A stretch of 64,000 bases of DNA from NCBI RefSeq assembly GCF_900142705.1, contig NZ_FRBV01000001.1, positions 434,001-498,000 of the forward strand, read 5' to 3'. This DNA is from Nitrosospira sp. Nsp11. Its GTDB lineage: Bacteria; Pseudomonadota; Gammaproteobacteria; Burkholderiales; Nitrosomonadaceae. Position numbers and translations under genes: made by a program. Below, piece by piece: positions 8,674-17,144 of the stretch; the stretch's first letter is position 1; every line of letters begins with the position of its first letter. Below the pieces are notes generated by a model. That model was not told the DNA's origin. It searched no databases and saw nothing but the letters and a program-made list of their open reading frames with translations.

Positions 8674-10392
8674 CTACTTCATGAATTTTTTCATTGTGCT
8701 GAGCAATGCCTCATTGCCAGGATGATTCTTGAGCGCTGCCTCCCAAACCTCTGTAGCCTCTTCCTTTTTTCCCTGTACCCATAGCACCTCTCCCAGATGG
8801 GCTGCAATTTCCGGGTCCGGCGCCAGCCCGAATGCCTGTCTCAGGTAGTTGAGCCCCTGGTTGAGATTGCCCATGCGGTAATGCACCCACCCCAGGCTGT
8901 CCATTATGTATGGATCACCAGGAGAAAGGGTGATAGCCTTCTCGATGAGTTCAAGCGCTTCCGGCAGGCGGTCAGTACGTTCTGCAAGGCTATAGCCAAG
9001 GGCATTGTAAGCATGAGCATGATCCGGCTTCAATTGGATCAACTTACGCAAATCCTGCTCCAGAATTTCATATTTACCGATTTTTTCCGCTGCCAACGCG
9101 CGGTCGTAGAGCAAATCAGGAGAGTCAGGAAGCTTCTCGAGGCCATTACTCAGCAATTGGAACGCTTTCCGGTACGAACCGTCCTCGCGCAGCAATTGCG
9201 CCTCGGCGATCATTAATTGCGCACGCTGCTGGTCGTTCGTCACCGGCAATTGCTGCAAGTGCTGTAAAGCCTCGTCGATTTTGCCTTTTCTGCTCAGCAG
9301 GATGGCATACTTTATCTGTGCCGGAAGATACTGTGCGCCAGCCGTTACTGAGCGATACCACTCCATCGCGGAGGCATCATCCTGGGTTTTTTCATGAATG
9401 CCACCAAGGTAAAAACGCACCATGCCCGGGTCTCTGTAATCCAACTCCAGCGCTCTCTTGAAATTGGATTCGGCCAAGCCATATTCCCGCAATTCCATTG
9501 AAAGCAAACCTACAGCCACAGCGACATCGGCATTATCCGGATTTTCCGCCAGCAATTGCTGAAATTGGTCGCGTGCCTTGATGTAATCTTTTTCCGCCAG
9601 CAATAACCGGGCGTAGGTAATGCGCGTATCGTTGGCTTTGGGATAGGTTTCAAGATAGCGTTCAAAAAATCTGATAGCGCTGGCATTGGATTCACGCGCA
9701 AGAATTCGGCCCTCATAAATTGCCGCCATCTCCCACTCCGGCCTAAGTGCCAATGCCTTTCTCATCTCTGCCAGGGCAATATCGAAACGATTGGCGAGCC
9801 ATGCTGCCTGAGACACGGCGAAATGTGCTTCCGGTAGTTTTGGATAAGGTTCGGCAAGTTTTCTGACCAGCTCAAATGTCGCATTTTTGTCTGAGCTACG
9901 CACCAACAGGCTATTCAACTGCATAAAAGCCTCATCGATATTGCTTCCGCCAGAGGCCAGCAATTTCTCCAGATGGGGCCGGGCTTCGTCCAGCCTGTTA
10001 AAGTTAACCAGTAGCGCTGCCAGCGTCTGGCGGGCACCGACCGAATTCGGATCAAGCGTTGCCCAGATGTTCGCTGCTTCAAGTGCCGGCAGGGGTTGGC
10101 GTGATTGAAGGGCGATTTCTGTCGCTCTCTGAGCGACACGCGGGTCGCGCGTGGTTCTCGCCAGCTTGAGATAAGTATTGGTAGCGATCTCCGGATCACC
10201 GCGCTGAAAAGCCGTCTCCCCCAGCAAGAAATCGAACAACATGGGTGGGGTCAACTCCTGATCGGGCAATTTCGACTGTCCAACTCCTGTCTTGTTCGAC
10301 TGATTGCTCGTCGTGACATCGGTCTTGGCAGGAAACTGCGCACAGGCAGCGAGGAAAAGCAGCGGCAATGCGCCAAAAATCTTAAAACTCAT
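8674..10392 (-). CDS. TPR-repeat lipoprotein
   Basis: About 572 residues, starting at MSFKIFGALPLLFLAACAQ, a lipoprotein signal with lipobox LAAC. An upstream in-frame start at 10458 is ruled out because a promoter -10 element lies there. The mature protein is almost entirely tetratricopeptide repeats (for example NPDNADVAVAVGLL, GDPYIMDSLGWVHYRMG), consistent with a periplasm-facing scaffold. Such proteins usually sit before lolB-ispE in betaproteobacteria. The precise role is not known. A gap of about 200 bp without a recognisable gene separates it from lolB. Confidence 0.9.
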   Translation of the reverse strand: MSFKIFGALPLLFLAACAQFPAKTDVTTSNQSNKTGVGQSKLPDQELTPPMLFDFLLGETAFQRGDPEIATNTYLKLARTTRDPRVAQRATEIALQSRQPLPALEAANIWATLDPNSVGARQTLAALLVNFNRLDEARPHLEKLLASGGSNIDEAFMQLNSLLVRSSDKNATFELVRKLAEPYPKLPEAHFAVSQAAWLANRFDIALAEMRKALALRPEWEMAAIYEGRILARESNASAIRFFERYLETYPKANDTRITYARLLLAEKDYIKARDQFQQLLAENPDNADVAVAVGLLSMELREYGLAESNFKRALELDYRDPGMVRFYLGGIHEKTQDDASAMEWYRSVTAGAQYLPAQIKYAILLSRKGKIDEALQHLQQLPVTNDQQRAQLMIAEAQLLREDGSYRKAFQLLSNGLEKLPDSPDLLYDRALAAEKIGKYEILEQDLRKLIQLKPDHAHAYNALGYSLAERTDRLPEALELIEKAITLSPGDPYIMDSLGWVHYRMGNLNQGLNYLRQAFGLAPDPEIAAHLGEVLWVQGKKEEATEVWEAALKNHPGNEALLSTMKKFMK

Positions 10393-10795
10393 GGGGAAGT
10401 CCGCAACGTTCGAAAAAAGGCTGTCAAGGACGGGGCTGTCCTTCAGTACAATCCACATATTAGGTATATTTTACGCTTATCACAAGTGCACATCAGAACG
10501 ACGATGTCGTAAATGTGCTTATCGCCAGCCCTGTTAATTCAAAAATGACTTCTCAAATCGTATGGAGAAGCACAGAGATCAGTAGATAAGGGAGGAATGC
10601 CCGAATCCGAATTCATCATGATATTCTCATGGCCGAACAGCTCGACTCAGCCGCCATGCCGGCTCGTGCCCCTGCCATCATTTCGCTGGCCGGCCGGGTA
10701 TGCGGAACCGATCTGGCGGAAATGCGCTTCGGTCGACGTGCTGTGCTTTTGTTGATTGATTTTTTGTAAGCTGAACCATATTTTGGTAATCGCAA
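10393..10795. other. Divergent intergenic region between the TPR gene and mutM
   Basis: About 400 bp. It holds the minus-strand promoter at 10457-10485. A 46-codon plus-strand frame (10629-10769, MAEQLDSAAMPARAPAI...) has coding-like composition but no ribosome-binding site or recognised homology, so it is not called. No clear plus-strand promoter for mutM was found. Confidence 0.45.
10457..10485 (-). promoter_or_regulatory. Sigma-70 promoter for the TPR-lolB-ispE block
   Basis: Reading the minus strand: -35 TTGTGA (10485-10480), a 17-base spacer, and -10 TAATAT (10462-10457). Predicted transcription starts near 10450, about 58 bases ahead of the TPR gene ATG at 10392. Confidence 0.6.
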
Positions 10796-11617
10796 TTGCC
10801 TGAACTGCCTGAAGTCGAAGTTATCCGTCGCGGAATCGCCCCCCATCTGGAAGGCCGCCGCGTTGCCTGCGTCACGATACGGAATCCAAATCTGCGCTGG
10901 CCGGTGCCATCCGATCTGAATAAAACACTTCGCGGCGTGACAATCGACAAGGTGGAGCGGCGCGCAAAATACCTCTTGTTTGGCTGTGGCAAAGGCACGC
11001 TGATCCTGCATCTTGGAATGTCGGGGAGCTTGAGGTTGCTGCCAACTGGAGCAACAACCGTGCCGGAAAAACATGACCATGCCGATCTGACTTTAGACAA
11101 CGGCATGACTCTCCGCTTCAAGGACCCTCGCCGCTTCGGCGCAATACTGTGGACATCGATTGATGTCATGCGCCACCCGTTACTGGCTCAGCTTGGCCCC
11201 GAACCGCTCACTGAAGCGTTCAACGGATACCTGCTATATAAGCGGACCCGGAACCGTAGCGCCAGCATCAAAGAAGTGCTGATGAATAGCCGCATCGTCG
11301 CCGGCGTCGGCAATATTTACGCAAATGAAGCGCTCTTTCGGGCTGGCATCAATCCCATGAGGCCAGCGGGCGGGCTTGAGTTAATCGAATGCGAAAAACT
11401 GGTGCAGGCAATAAGAGAGATCCTGGATATCGCAATTAAAGCAGGCGGCAGCAGCTTGCGTGATTTTGTCGATAGCAGCGGCAACCCCGGTTATTTTCAG
11501 CAACAGTACTGGGTATACCGACAAACCGGCCTGCCTTGCCGAAAGTGCGGAACAAACATTTTGCAAGCAAGGCAGGGGCAGCGGTCAACTTTTTATTGTC
11601 CACAATGTCAAAAATAA
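10796..11617 (+). CDS. mutM: Formamidopyrimidine-DNA glycosylase
   Basis: A 273-residue base-excision repair enzyme that removes 8-oxoguanine and formamidopyrimidines and has AP-lyase activity. The start is a TTG (10796-10798). This is fixed by chemistry: the catalytic nucleophile must be Pro2, and the sequence reads (M)[13 protein letters not shown] from this codon. Other landmarks are the Lys-containing KYLLF strand, the H2TH region [18 protein letters not shown], and the C-terminal zinc finger CRKCG...CPQC. The length is typical. It is divergent from the TPR gene and monocistronic-looking. Confidence 0.97.
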   Translation: MPELPEVEVIRRGIAPHLEGRRVACVTIRNPNLRWPVPSDLNKTLRGVTIDKVERRAKYLLFGCGKGTLILHLGMSGSLRLLPTGATTVPEKHDHADLTLDNGMTLRFKDPRRFGAILWTSIDVMRHPLLAQLGPEPLTEAFNGYLLYKRTRNRSASIKEVLMNSRIVAGVGNIYANEALFRAGINPMRPAGGLELIECEKLVQAIREILDIAIKAGGSSLRDFVDSSGNPGYFQQQYWVYRQTGLPCRKCGTNILQARQGQRSTFYCPQCQK

Positions 11618-11979
11618 GCTGCGCAAAGTCATCGTTGCGGTAAGGGGCACAGGCTTTACCTGCTGCGGAATCTGATAAACTGCCACAGCTCCCATTACGT
11701 TACCCCCGTTACGTTACCGGTGGGTTACGCTACGCAAGGGGTAAGGGCTGAGTTCCGGAAGAAAAAACATGTTTTACACGATGAAAGGCGAAAGTGTCTC
11801 CGAGATCGTTGCCGAAAAGCGCGATCTCGGCATTTGCCAAATACGTACGGCGTACGCTGGCACAGCCGTGCCCGGTTTCGCGGGCATCTTCGCCTGAATG
11901 TGTGTCGCCGCATCCATGACCAGGACACAAGCGCCTCCAGATCGCAATCCATCGCAATTATTACGAGTTTAGAGTTTAT
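11618..11979. other. Intergenic region with short REP-like repeats upstream of proC
   Basis: About 360 bp. At 11694-11735 the unit ATTACGTTACC/GTTACGTTACC/GTTACGCTACG recurs three times, resembling decayed REP sequence. A 42-codon frame (11769-11897, MFYTMKGESVSEIVAEK...) follows a weak GGAAG ribosome site but cannot be assigned. The PLP-protein gene yggS, which often precedes proC, is absent. Confidence 0.45.
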
Positions 11980-12792
11980 ATGAACATTACTTTCATCGGC
12001 GGCGGCAACATGGCCTCCGCCTTGATCGGTGGCCTGTTGCAGCAAGGTTATCTGCCCACGCAGATATGCGTGGTGGAAGTCAGCGCTGAAGGGCGCGAAA
12101 GGATTAAGCAGGAGTTTAATGTAGAGGCCGTAGCGGAACTCTTCCAAGGCGTAGCCAACAGCAATGTGGTTGTGCTGGCGGTAAAGCCGCAGCAACTACC
12201 CGCTGTGGCACGAGAGCTTGCGGCGCTACTCAATAATCACCTGGTTATTTCTATCGCTGCCGGTGTTCGCGCAAAAGACATTTCCCGCTGGCTCGGTGGT
12301 TATACACGTATTGTGCGAGCCATGCCCAACACGCCAGCCCTGGTTGGTGCGGCTGTTACCGGCTTGTATGCCATGGCCGGCGTGTGTGAAGCGGAAAGAG
12401 GTGATGCAGAGGCCATACTCGGTGCGGTAGGTTCCGTACTGTGGGTTGCGCGTGAGGAATTGCTGGACACCGTTACAGCCATCTCCGGCAGCGGCCCGGC
12501 TTATGTATTTTATTTCATCGAAGCGATGCAAAAGGCAGCGCATGAACTAGGTCTGGATGCGGCCCAGGCACGGAAGTTGAGTATCGATACTTTCGTCGGT
12601 GCGGCAAGGCTTGCAAGCCTGAGCAGTGAAGAACCCGCCGCGCTGCGTGCTCGAGTGACGTCCCCCGAGGGCACTACCGAGCGCGCGATACGAGCTCTCG
12701 AAAACGAAGGAGTCAAGAGCGCCATCCTGCGGGCGATACATGTCGCAAACGCTCGCTCGCGCGAACTGGGCGATGAGTTTGGCAATATATAA
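11980..12792 (+). CDS. proC: Pyrroline-5-carboxylate reductase
   Basis: A 270-residue NAD(P)H-dependent enzyme for the last step of proline synthesis. The N-terminal Rossmann motif MNITFIGGGNMASALIGGL is intact. AVKPQ and RAMPNTPALVG are classic P5CR segments, and the C-terminal dimerisation domain carries ISGSGPAYVFYFIEAM and VTSPEGTTERAI. The start is fixed by the Rossmann strand. The yggT and DUF167 genes follow on the same strand with 30-bp and overlapping junctions, forming the common proC-yggT-yggU cluster. Confidence 0.97.
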   Translation: MNITFIGGGNMASALIGGLLQQGYLPTQICVVEVSAEGRERIKQEFNVEAVAELFQGVANSNVVVLAVKPQQLPAVARELAALLNNHLVISIAAGVRAKDISRWLGGYTRIVRAMPNTPALVGAAVTGLYAMAGVCEAERGDAEAILGAVGSVLWVAREELLDTVTAISGSGPAYVFYFIEAMQKAAHELGLDAAQARKLSIDTFVGAARLASLSSEEPAALRARVTSPEGTTERAIRALENEGVKSAILRAIHVANARSRELGDEFGNI

Positions 12793-12822
12793 ACGGCGCT
12801 GACTATTATTTTAGGAAATTGA

Positions 12823-13395
12823 ATGCTCAACCAGATGTTGATATTCCTCCTCGACACCCTTCTGGGGCTATTTTCCCTGGTGCTGCTGCTGCGTTTTTAT
12901 ATGCAGTTGCTACGGGCGCCCCATCGTAACCCGCTATCGCAATTTCTCATCGCGATTACGGATTTTCTGGTACGACCGGCGCGACGCCTAATCCCCGGCT
13001 TCGGAGGTATAGATTTTCCCACGTTGCTGCTGGCATGGCTTACGCAACTCATATTATTGGCAGGTGTGTACATACTTCAGGGGTACAACTTCACCTCGAC
13101 TATCGGCCTTGCAGCCGGCGCGCTGGCGCTCCTGGCGCTTGTGGAAATCATCAAGATGACGCTGTATATCATAATGGCGGCGGTAATCATTCAGACGGTG
13201 CTTTCCTGGTTCAATCCCTATAGCGCACTGGCGCCGGTACTCGACAGTTTTACCCGGCCGTTCCTCGGGGCTATCCGGGCACGCATTCCCCCTATCGGCA
13301 ACATTGATCTGTCGCCACTGTTTGTGCTGATAATTATCCAATTGCTGCTGTTCGTAGTGGCAAGGACGGAAGGGGAAATCTCCCGCCTGTTCTGA
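12823..13395 (+). CDS. YggT-family membrane protein
   Basis: A 190-residue integral membrane protein with two YggT repeats. Each has paired hydrophobic helices and an arginine-rich loop (for example FLVRPARRLIPGFGGIDFPTLL, and FTRPFLGAIRARIPPIGNIDLSPL in the second). The family is implicated in cell-envelope or division-related functions and osmotic stress, but its biochemistry is unsettled. AGGAAATTGA precedes the ATG. It overlaps the next gene by TGATG, so the two are translationally coupled. Confidence 0.9.
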   Translation: MLNQMLIFLLDTLLGLFSLVLLLRFYMQLLRAPHRNPLSQFLIAITDFLVRPARRLIPGFGGIDFPTLLLAWLTQLILLAGVYILQGYNFTSTIGLAAGALALLALVEIIKMTLYIIMAAVIIQTVLSWFNPYSALAPVLDSFTRPFLGAIRARIPPIGNIDLSPLFVLIIIQLLLFVVARTEGEISRLF

Positions 13396-13724
13396 TGCCG
13401 GAAATAACATCTTCCACTTGGTACCGCTGTGATAGTGGCGGACAACGGCTTATCCTTACCCTGCACGTACAGCCGGGCGCAAAGCAAACGGAAGCGGTTG
13501 GGTTGCATGGCGACGCGATGAAAGTCAGGCTGGCTGCCCCACCTGTAGAAGGCGCAGCCAACGCTGCGCTGATTGAATTTCTCGCCGGAATATTTGGGGT
13601 GCCACAATGCCAAGTGACGCTCAAGCACGGGATTAAATCCCGGCGTAAGGTGGTTGAAATTACCCATCCGCTCCGTGACCCCAGCGTGCTATGGAAATAT
13701 GCCAGGGATACGAATACGGGCTAG
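13395..13724 (+). CDS. DUF167/YggU-family small protein
   Basis: A 109-residue protein of the DUF167 family, usually found after yggT. The family core is visible: LHVQPGAKQTEAVGLHGDAM, then VRLAAPPVEGAANAALIEFLA and the KSRRKVVEI strand. The start ATG overlaps the yggT stop (TGATG). Cytoplasmic; the function is unknown. It ends 14 bp before the convergent stop of the lipoprotein gene at 13738. Confidence 0.9.
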   Translation: MPEITSSTWYRCDSGGQRLILTLHVQPGAKQTEAVGLHGDAMKVRLAAPPVEGAANAALIEFLAGIFGVPQCQVTLKHGIKSRRKVVEITHPLRDPSVLWKYARDTNTG

Positions 13725-13737
13725 CGGTTTCGGCAAG

Positions 13738-14964
13738 TCATTTAGCGATAGTGATACTGGGCACACCAACACGGGGCAGCTCAGTGACGGTTATTTGAAA
13801 CAGAAGGTACAACATCTGGAAGGCATCCCGGTTCCAATTCGCAAGAGGTCCTGCCGTGTCCACCGCGTAATATCGGCCGTGCGAGTGCACCGAAAGATCG
13901 GCTTCCTCGGGATCCGAGTCTGAAACAACGAGCCCAATGGTGGCGGCGGGATTTTCGTCGTTATGGATTGCGGGAGTTCTTGGATCCTTGTCGACATCAT
14001 ACTCTGGATCGTCGCCGATTGAGCGGCCCAGGAAATTGAGGACTGAATGGAAGCTTCTGAGCCGAAAAACGCCTCTCATAGGCCACGTCCCTCCCGGAAA
14101 ATCGGAACGGATGTCGAACGCAATATCGTTACTGGTCCAATCTACCGCCTCCCGGCTCAACCGCATGCGTTCGTCAGTAGACAAAGTCTTTGGGTCGTAA
14201 TTGGTCATGAGAATGGGCCCAGGCACTTGTTTGCGAAGCGTGAAAGTATTATCCACGCTGTTATAGAGCACGGAAAACTCTTTCTCCAGCGCTTGAAAGC
14301 CCTCCGCCGTAACCGACCCTGCGGGAATACTCCAGGCTTGTTCCAGGGTCAACGGTTCGGCGTGGAGCTGATCCTGATCCTGAATGGCCGAGAGGTGAAG
14401 AACCGCGCGGCGAAACATTTCGTAGCCCGCGGTATCGGAGGGCCTGTTGCGATAGGCGACATGGTGCTCAGAATGCTGAATTCGTACTTCTTGAGCCATC
14501 AGCCTCAGCAAGAGATCAATATCAAAACGCTGTCGAAGCAGCAGGGTAAACTTGTTTTGGTGAAACGGGGTAAGAAGCCGTTTCGTAAATTCTTCCCCTT
14601 CGATCGGAACAATGCTGATGGTCGGATTTTCCGCGACGCTACCGCCGAATAATGGCAGGAGTACCGGTCCAGCCAACCCGCCCAGGGCAGGTGTGGCTCC
14701 GGCACTGAATCGGAAATCGAACGTCGCCGCAATGTTTGAGACTCCGGTAAAATGTATGGGTTGACGGTGATGCGCACGAGCAATGTTCATCAATAGCTGC
14801 TTGGACGCCGCGCTGGTTATGGCATTATCATAAGCGCCCACCGCTCGATTGAGCGTGATGGGAGACAGGCAAGCCGACAGCATCAGCGGGGCTATCAGGC
14901 AAAATAACACGCATAGCGAACGTTTAGGGCGAGAGCAAAAACTGCCCATGTACTGTAGGTTCAT
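13738..14964 (-). CDS. Uncharacterised lipoprotein, 408 residues
   Basis: I do not recognise the family. The N-terminus has basic residues, a hydrophobic segment (about 18-30) and a lipobox LSAC near residue 32, so the product should be a lipoprotein of the periplasm or outer membrane. The mature part is about 375 residues with no obvious repeats, no heme motifs and no catalytic signature. It contains a conserved-looking stretch SPITLNRAVGAYDNAIT right after the lipid Cys and a C-terminal half rich in aromatic and Asp residues. Either ATG 14964 or 14949 could start it. It is a single gene convergent with DUF167. Confidence 0.75.
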   Translation of the reverse strand: MNLQYMGSFCSRPKRSLCVLFCLIAPLMLSACLSPITLNRAVGAYDNAITSAASKQLLMNIARAHHRQPIHFTGVSNIAATFDFRFSAGATPALGGLAGPVLLPLFGGSVAENPTISIVPIEGEEFTKRLLTPFHQNKFTLLLRQRFDIDLLLRLMAQEVRIQHSEHHVAYRNRPSDTAGYEMFRRAVLHLSAIQDQDQLHAEPLTLEQAWSIPAGSVTAEGFQALEKEFSVLYNSVDNTFTLRKQVPGPILMTNYDPKTLSTDERMRLSREAVDWTSNDIAFDIRSDFPGGTWPMRGVFRLRSFHSVLNFLGRSIGDDPEYDVDKDPRTPAIHNDENPAATIGLVVSDSDPEEADLSVHSHGRYYAVDTAGPLANWNRDAFQMLYLLFQITVTELPRVGVPSITIAK

Positions 14965-15455
14965 CTGGATAAACGGATAGGCAAGCAGAATGGGAGCGAG
15001 ATAACAGATTCTTGTTGTACTTAAAGTAAATGCTCAAGACGGTACGGGTTCGACTCAAGGCATAGCGCTTCGCAGGTCCACCTGTATAATCCGCGAAGGT
15101 TGAGACGTTAGCTCAGCATACCCCAAATGGGTATCAGCTCCCCGCCAACCTGAAAGTGAGGAACTCCGCTGCCGCTTCTCAGTCTATTTCCGGCAAGACA
15201 TTACCTCTTTCCAATCCCTGCGGTCAAGATGTTAATTCATGGCGGCGAAGTACGATTTCAGGCAATGAATGGAAGCCAGCCATCAGATAATATCCGGATA
15301 ATAATGTAAAATGAATGTGTCCCCTGATTACAACTGGCAGTTGGGGCAAAACGAGCCGGTGAGCTTTTTTTGCTATATTTGTATTGAGGTACCCCAATAG
15401 CAATAAGATCGATACTGAAAGTGGGAATTCGAATCTCTGCCGGGAGAAAAATCAC
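14965..15455. other. Intergenic region upstream of the copper-linked cassette
   Basis: About 490 bp with no gene. It contains several short dyads that could be operators: TACCC-5-GGGTA (15119-15133), CAACTG-G-CAGTTG (15331-15343) and CTTCGC...GCGAAG (15068-15098) flanking a TATAAT at 15085-15090. No promoter with both hexamers could be assigned. Given the downstream copper proteins, a metal-responsive control site is plausible but unproven. Confidence 0.4.
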
Positions 15456-15938
15456 ATGAAAAAGATTTTGATCGTATCTGCGTTAACTTTAGGTTTGGCC
15501 TCACCCGTCGCCTTTGCGCAGCATGATCATCACAGTGGAGAAAAAGACACCTCCCTCGGCAGCCCCGGCGATCCCGGCGAGGTTTCACGAACTATCGAAA
15601 TAACAATGGTGGATAATCGCTTTAAGCCTTCGGAAATAAAAGTAAAACAAGGTGAAACAGTTAAATTTCTGCTTAACAATACTGGCAAGAAAAAGCATGA
15701 GATGATGATCGGTACGCCAGAAGACATTGATAAGCACAATAAAATGATGAAAAAATTTCCCGACATGGAGCACCCTGACGAGCCCAACATGGTCAGCGTT
15801 GCTCCAGGCAAGACCGCGGAATTGGTCTGGCATTTCACCGAAGCCGGGACGGTTGACTTCGCCTGCCCGTTGCCAGGCCATTTCAAGGGTATGAATTTTC
15901 CAGGTATGAAAGGAACAATCGAAGTGGAGACCAAATGA
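15456..15938 (+). CDS. CopI-like periplasmic cupredoxin
   Basis: A 160-residue exported blue-copper-type protein. MKKILIVSALTLGLASPVAFA is a Sec signal peptide, followed by a His-rich start (HDHHSGE). The single cupredoxin fold shows the ligand set His in KKKHEMM, then Cys, His and Met in FACPLPGHFKGMNFPGM. The sequence plan, with the KHNKMMKKFPDMEHPDEPN loop, resembles CopI-type proteins that confer periplasmic copper tolerance in other proteobacteria (family knowledge). The ATG at 15456 is chosen because it begins the signal peptide and has GGGAGAAAAATCAC upstream. It overlaps the DUF411 gene by ATGA, so the two are coupled. Confidence 0.88.
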   Translation: MKKILIVSALTLGLASPVAFAQHDHHSGEKDTSLGSPGDPGEVSRTIEITMVDNRFKPSEIKVKQGETVKFLLNNTGKKKHEMMIGTPEDIDKHNKMMKKFPDMEHPDEPNMVSVAPGKTAELVWHFTEAGTVDFACPLPGHFKGMNFPGMKGTIEVETK

Positions 15939-16417
15939 AAATATCAAAGCAGGTATTATTAGCAGGATCCATCCTCATCAGCGCACTGGCTGGAAGCGGC
16001 GCTCATGCCACTGCCACGACGGTCGAGGTTTACAAGAGTTCGACCTGCAAATGCTGTGCAAAATGGGTTGATCACATGCGAGCGAACGGGTTTACGGTCA
16101 ATACCCACGATGTGGGCAACAAGGAAGCCCGCGAGCAAGCCGGAATTTCCACTACCCTCGGGTCATGCCATACTGCCCTGGTCGACGGCTATGCAATTGA
16201 AGGCCATGTGCCCGCCCAGGATATCAAGCGCCTTCTCAAGGAGCGTCCCCGTGCTATTGGCCTGACCGCTCCGGGCATGCCTCATGGTTCTCCAGGAATG
16301 GAAGGAGCACGCAGCGATCCTTATGACGTGCTTTTGATAAACAAGCAAGGCGATACCACGGTTTACAGCCAGCATCGTCCATCTGACGCAAAAGATTCAG
16401 TGATGAGGCTTAAATGA
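15935..16417 (+). CDS. DUF411 family periplasmic metal-binding protein
   Basis: A 160-residue exported protein of the DUF411 family, often found beside copper and silver resistance genes. A signal peptide (about residues 1-26, ending SGAHA) precedes a thioredoxin-like domain. That domain has a Cys-rich putative metal site STCKCCAKW near residues 36-44, a further Cys in LGSCHTALVDGY, and the GHVPAQDIKRLL motif. Its ATG overlaps the stop of the cupredoxin gene, and its own stop overlaps another start (ATGA at 16414). A role as copper chaperone or sensor is inferred from context. Confidence 0.88.
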   Translation: MKISKQVLLAGSILISALAGSGAHATATTVEVYKSSTCKCCAKWVDHMRANGFTVNTHDVGNKEAREQAGISTTLGSCHTALVDGYAIEGHVPAQDIKRLLKERPRAIGLTAPGMPHGSPGMEGARSDPYDVLLINKQGDTTVYSQHRPSDAKDSVMRLK

Positions 16418-16569
16418 AGAGCATCGAATCCTGTAACCTTACCCCTCAAGGCATGAAAGAGAGATCCAGCAAGGTTTCCCTGACCGCGCCAGTAAGTTTC
16501 TTTACAGTCCCGACCATTATGCCGCTTACCGGGCAAGGAATGGTTGGCGCGGGAGGCAAGCGGCCTTGA
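16414..16569 (+). CDS. Possible small coupled ORF, 51 residues
   Basis: An ATG overlaps the DUF411 stop in the same ATGA arrangement used between the previous two genes. The frame stays open for 51 codons up to the start of the cytochrome gene. The peptide (MKSIESCNLTPQGMKERSSK...) has one Cys and a weakly hydrophobic middle, no clear signal peptide and no recognised family. The overlap and its perfect fill of the gap are the only evidence; it may instead be a leader that couples translation to the cytochrome. Confidence 0.3.
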   Translation: MKSIESCNLTPQGMKERSSKVSLTAPVSFFTVPTIMPLTGQGMVGAGGKRP

Positions 16570-16571
16570 GC

Positions 16572-17144
16572 ATGCATCGTTTCATTCTCTTAAGTGCGGT
16601 AATCGTTATCATTGCAAGCTGCGGCGAATCCAAACCGCCTGCCACAACAGAAGCGCCGCCGGCTGCACCAGCCTCGCCAGCCGCCGCACCGGCTACTGCC
16701 GAACCCGCCGCGCCTGTTGCCGAACCTGGGCCACCAGCTGCGGCATCTGTCCCGGCACCGGTGGAACAACCCAAAAACTTGGCAGCGCGCAAGCTGGATC
16801 CGGAAAAAATCAAGCGTGGCCAGGCCACTTATACCAAAAATTGCGCAAGCTGCCATGGACCCAATGGCGAGGCCACTCCAGGTTGGCGAATACCGGCGGC
16901 TGACGGCAGATATCCACCGCCTCCTTTGGACGGCAGTGCCCATGCCTGGCATCACTCAACCGAAACATTGGAAACAATGATCCGGGTCGGTAGCCCGGGT
17001 GCCGGTATGCCAGCGTGGGATGGAAAACTGACGAAACAGGAAATAGATGACGTGATCGTCTGGATAAAATCGCTATGGCCAGATGAAGTCTACGATATCT
17101 GGCTTAAGGAAATTGAGAGTAAGCCGGAACCAAAACGAGGCTAG
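16572..17144 (+). CDS. Monoheme lipoprotein cytochrome c
   Basis: About 190 residues. A short signal ends in lipobox IASC, so the protein should be membrane-anchored. A Pro/Ala-rich linker of about 50 residues follows, then a single class I cytochrome c domain with the heme site CASCH and a distal Met in GAGMPAW. The start is ATG at 16572; a TTG two codons upstream (16566) is possible. It follows the cupredoxin and DUF411 genes on the same strand. It could pass electrons to or from the copper protein, but that is inference. Confidence 0.88.
   Translation: MHRFILLSAVIVIIASCGESKPPATTEAPPAAPASPAAAPATAEPAAPVAEPGPPAAASVPAPVEQPKNLAARKLDPEKIKRGQATYTKNCASCHGPNGEATPGWRIPAADGRYPPPPLDGSAHAWHHSTETLETMIRVGSPGAGMPAWDGKLTKQEIDDVIVWIKSLWPDEVYDIWLKEIESKPEPKRG

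Noticed and set aside
10629-10769. 46-codon frame upstream of mutM
   Set aside because: Coding-like composition, but no Shine-Dalgarno site, promoter or homology that I recognise.
11769-11897. 42-codon frame upstream of proC
   Set aside because: Only a weak ribosome site and no recognisable product; kept as a note in the intergenic entry.
15040-15140. tRNA-like phrases (GGGTTCGACTC, GTTAGCTCAG) before the cupredoxin gene
   Set aside because: No acceptor stem, anticodon arm or correct spacing could be built, so it is neither tRNA nor tmRNA.
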